Shown here: positions 62,783 through 64,000 of the stretch, piece by piece | Layout: every line of letters begins with the position of its first letter | How positions within the stretch are numbered: position 1 is the first letter of the stretch | DNA from: Acinetobacter sichuanensis | GTDB taxonomy: Bacteria > Pseudomonadota > Gammaproteobacteria > Pseudomonadales > Moraxellaceae | Assembly (NCBI RefSeq): GCF_003024515.2 | Contig: NZ_PYIX02000014.1 | Span: forward strand, 1-64,000 | Direction of reading: 5' to 3' | DNA: 64,000 bases | The notes under the pieces: generated by a model | Database searches by the model: none | What the model saw: the letters and a program-made list of their open reading frames with translations, nothing else | Told to the model about the DNA's origin: nothing | Program-made: the position numbers and the translations under genes

Positions 62783-63442
62783 TTACATTTTAACAAATTC
62801 GTTTTTAGCGAGTTCGTCTGGTTGGGTGCCATCTTCTACACCTACAATAATTCCAGTACCACGAATAAAGTAGCCACTATTATTCGGATATTGGACCAAG
62901 GTAACATTATGCTCAAGGTTACTTTCTAAAAAGGTAGTGCCGTATCCCCAAAACTTATTTAAGCCTTGCCATGGAGCATCCTTAATATAATTGTTTTGGG
63001 CATATTGAATGGTGTATTGACCAATTGGAAGAGATATATTGACAGTTTGCTTTTTGGGTACCTGAACAACGGCTCGTAACCTTTTAGTGGCCTTATCTCG
63101 AATGATAAACACAGTATCAACATTTTGAGATTCCATTGAAACAGGACCAAAATGTTGTGTGTTTTCCATACTGGAAACATTAATCACTTCTTTTTTAAAT
63201 GGCATGGCTGCACTATTGGCTACCATTTTTTGATGTTCAGCATAGTCTTTTGCCATTTGTAGACCGTTTTCAGGTTCATTCGGTTGGCCTGGATTGGCTG
63301 ACTCTACTGATTGAGCTTGTTTCGATATTGCCCGTGTAGCACTTTGAGCAAAGAGATCGACCAATCCGAAATGATTAGCCACAGATATAATTGCAACTGC
63401 TAGACCAAAACCAGCAAATTGCTTTGGAATTGCTATTGCCAT
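62783..63442 (-). CDS. Hypothetical membrane-anchored protein, 219 aa
   Basis: The frame begins at 63460, but AGGGGG lies 5 bases before ATG 63442 (MAIAIPKQFAGF), which is preferred. One N-terminal hydrophobic helix (about residues 8-25) acts as anchor or uncleaved signal. A polar region follows, then a beta-rich domain (PVSMESQNVDTVFIIRDKAT and later), probably in the periplasm. No lipobox, no family recognised. It lies between two polyvalent-type genes on the minus strand. Confidence 0.55.
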   Translation of the reverse strand: MAIAIPKQFAGFGLAVAIISVANHFGLVDLFAQSATRAISKQAQSVESANPGQPNEPENGLQMAKDYAEHQKMVANSAAMPFKKEVINVSSMENTQHFGPVSMESQNVDTVFIIRDKATKRLRAVVQVPKKQTVNISLPIGQYTIQYAQNNYIKDAPWQGLNKFWGYGTTFLESNLEHNVTLVQYPNNSGYFIRGTGIIVGVEDGTQPDELAKNEFVKM

Positions 63443-63525
63443 AGCGCCCCCTGATTCCATTTATAAGATTTAAATAAAAAAAAGATGCCACCCACAGGGG
63501 ATAGCATCCAAGATCTCAAAATTGC

Positions 63526-64000
63526 TTATAGTGCCAATTCAGGATCGCTATTCTTTTGTTTGCTTAATTCTGGATCTGCTTGTACTTCAATGTTGGTCAT
63601 GAGCTTAGTCCAATATTCATCGTATTCAGCTTGTGACATCTCATTAATGACTTCATTCCATTTAACTAGGTTCTCATGTTGATCTGTACCCGGTTGGAAG
63701 AAGTGCATTGCATTTCTGACATACTGCTGATGATCAGCAAAACGCAGTTCAGCAATATTTTCCTGAATATAGTCCAGGCCTTTCACCGTAAATTCGCGAA
63801 TCTCCTTCATGATTGCATCTTTTTCTATACCATGCGGTTGAGTTACAGAAGATGAACCACCTTCAGGACATGGGTAAACAAGCCAATCATTACGCAAGTT
63901 CATTTCTGCTAAGGTCACTTGTAAGTACTGCTCACCACTACGGGCAAACATTTCATGTGCGGTCGTCCAATACGGCTTCTTAGCACTTGTTAAGCCCTCT
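63526..64000 (-). CDS. C-terminal part of a second metallopeptidase/polyvalent protein (cut by window)
   Basis: The frame stays open through the nominal ATG 63951 to the window edge (GLTSAKKPYWTTAHEMFAR), so the gene continues beyond 64000 and only about 158 codons are seen. The segment TTAHEMFAR followed by a helical stretch resembles the STEMFARYF segment near the end of the 2416-aa protein, which holds the third zinc ligand of LPD1-linked metallopeptidases. So this is probably the tail of another polyvalent protein of the same class. The HExxH motif itself would lie outside the window. Confidence 0.6.
   Translation of the reverse strand, partial: EGLTSAKKPYWTTAHEMFARSGEQYLQVTLAEMNLRNDWLVYPCPEGGSSSVTQPHGIEKDAIMKEIREFTVKGLDYIQENIAELRFADHQQYVRNAMHFFQPGTDQHENLVKWNEVINEMSQAEYDEYWTKLMTNIEVQADPELSKQKNSDPELAL

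Overview
The window is about 64 kb of AT-rich DNA, densely packed with genes. It looks like part of a large conjugative plasmid from a gamma-proteobacterium, most likely Acinetobacter or a close relative. I infer this from the low G+C, the codon use, a Moraxellaceae-style IS5-family element, and a complete I-type (Dot/Icm-like) conjugation system next to partition genes and an iteron-like repeat array. I see no tRNA, rRNA, core metabolic or resistance gene. I also recognise no relaxase and no replication initiator, so those probably lie outside the window or are too divergent to see.

Layout. 0-5.8 kb: small plasmid genes of unknown role, including a DUF4942 protein, interrupted by an 815-bp IS5-family insertion with a TA target duplication. 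5.9-11.6 kb: a tightly coupled minus-strand train of about ten unknown or membrane genes, including a membrane-anchored HELSH metallopeptidase and a small frameshifted membrane protein. 12.2-27.4 kb: the main transfer block on the minus strand. Read in the direction of transcription it runs tyrosine recombinase, DotJ, DotI, DotH, DotG, DotF, DotE, DotP, DotN-like HNH protein, an unknown protein, DotO and DotL. Apart from the recombinase, the unknown protein and DotL, this is the gene order of the Legionella icmM-L-K-E-G-C-D-J-B cluster. 28.4-33.3 kb: a plus-strand operon DotD, DotC, DotB, IcmT, then an actin-like ParM and its overlapping partner. 33.3-35.2 kb: minus-strand parB/parA. 35.4-35.9 kb: twelve 47-bp repeats with a palindromic core. 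36.3-42.9 kb: plus-strand DotM, a DsbC-like thiol protein, three unknown envelope-type genes, a UvrD-like helicase and one unknown gene. 43-49.6 kb: two small exported four-cysteine proteins, a two-domain peptidoglycan hydrolase (M23 plus lytic transglycosylase), a coiled-coil protein and DotA. 49.9-64 kb: small unknown genes, an unknown minus-strand operon, a 2416-aa polyvalent protein with an LPD1-like region and a HEYGH metallopeptidase site, and the cut-off end of a second protein of that kind.

How it fits together. DotC/DotD/DotH would form the outer-membrane part and DotG/DotF the trans-envelope part. DotI/DotJ/DotE/DotP/DotA/IcmT would form the inner-membrane part. DotB and DotO would supply ATPase power, and DotL/DotM (with DotN) would be the coupling complex. 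The hydrolase would open the cell wall and the DsbC-like protein would help disulphide formation. The 2416-aa protein resembles polyvalent proteins thought to travel into the recipient with the DNA. A palindrome, GTATATAC, recurs in front of most transfer operons and may be the operator of a shared regulator. A second short word, ACGGCG/CGCCGT, is strikingly over-represented in the transfer and accessory blocks but nearly absent between 24 and 45 kb.
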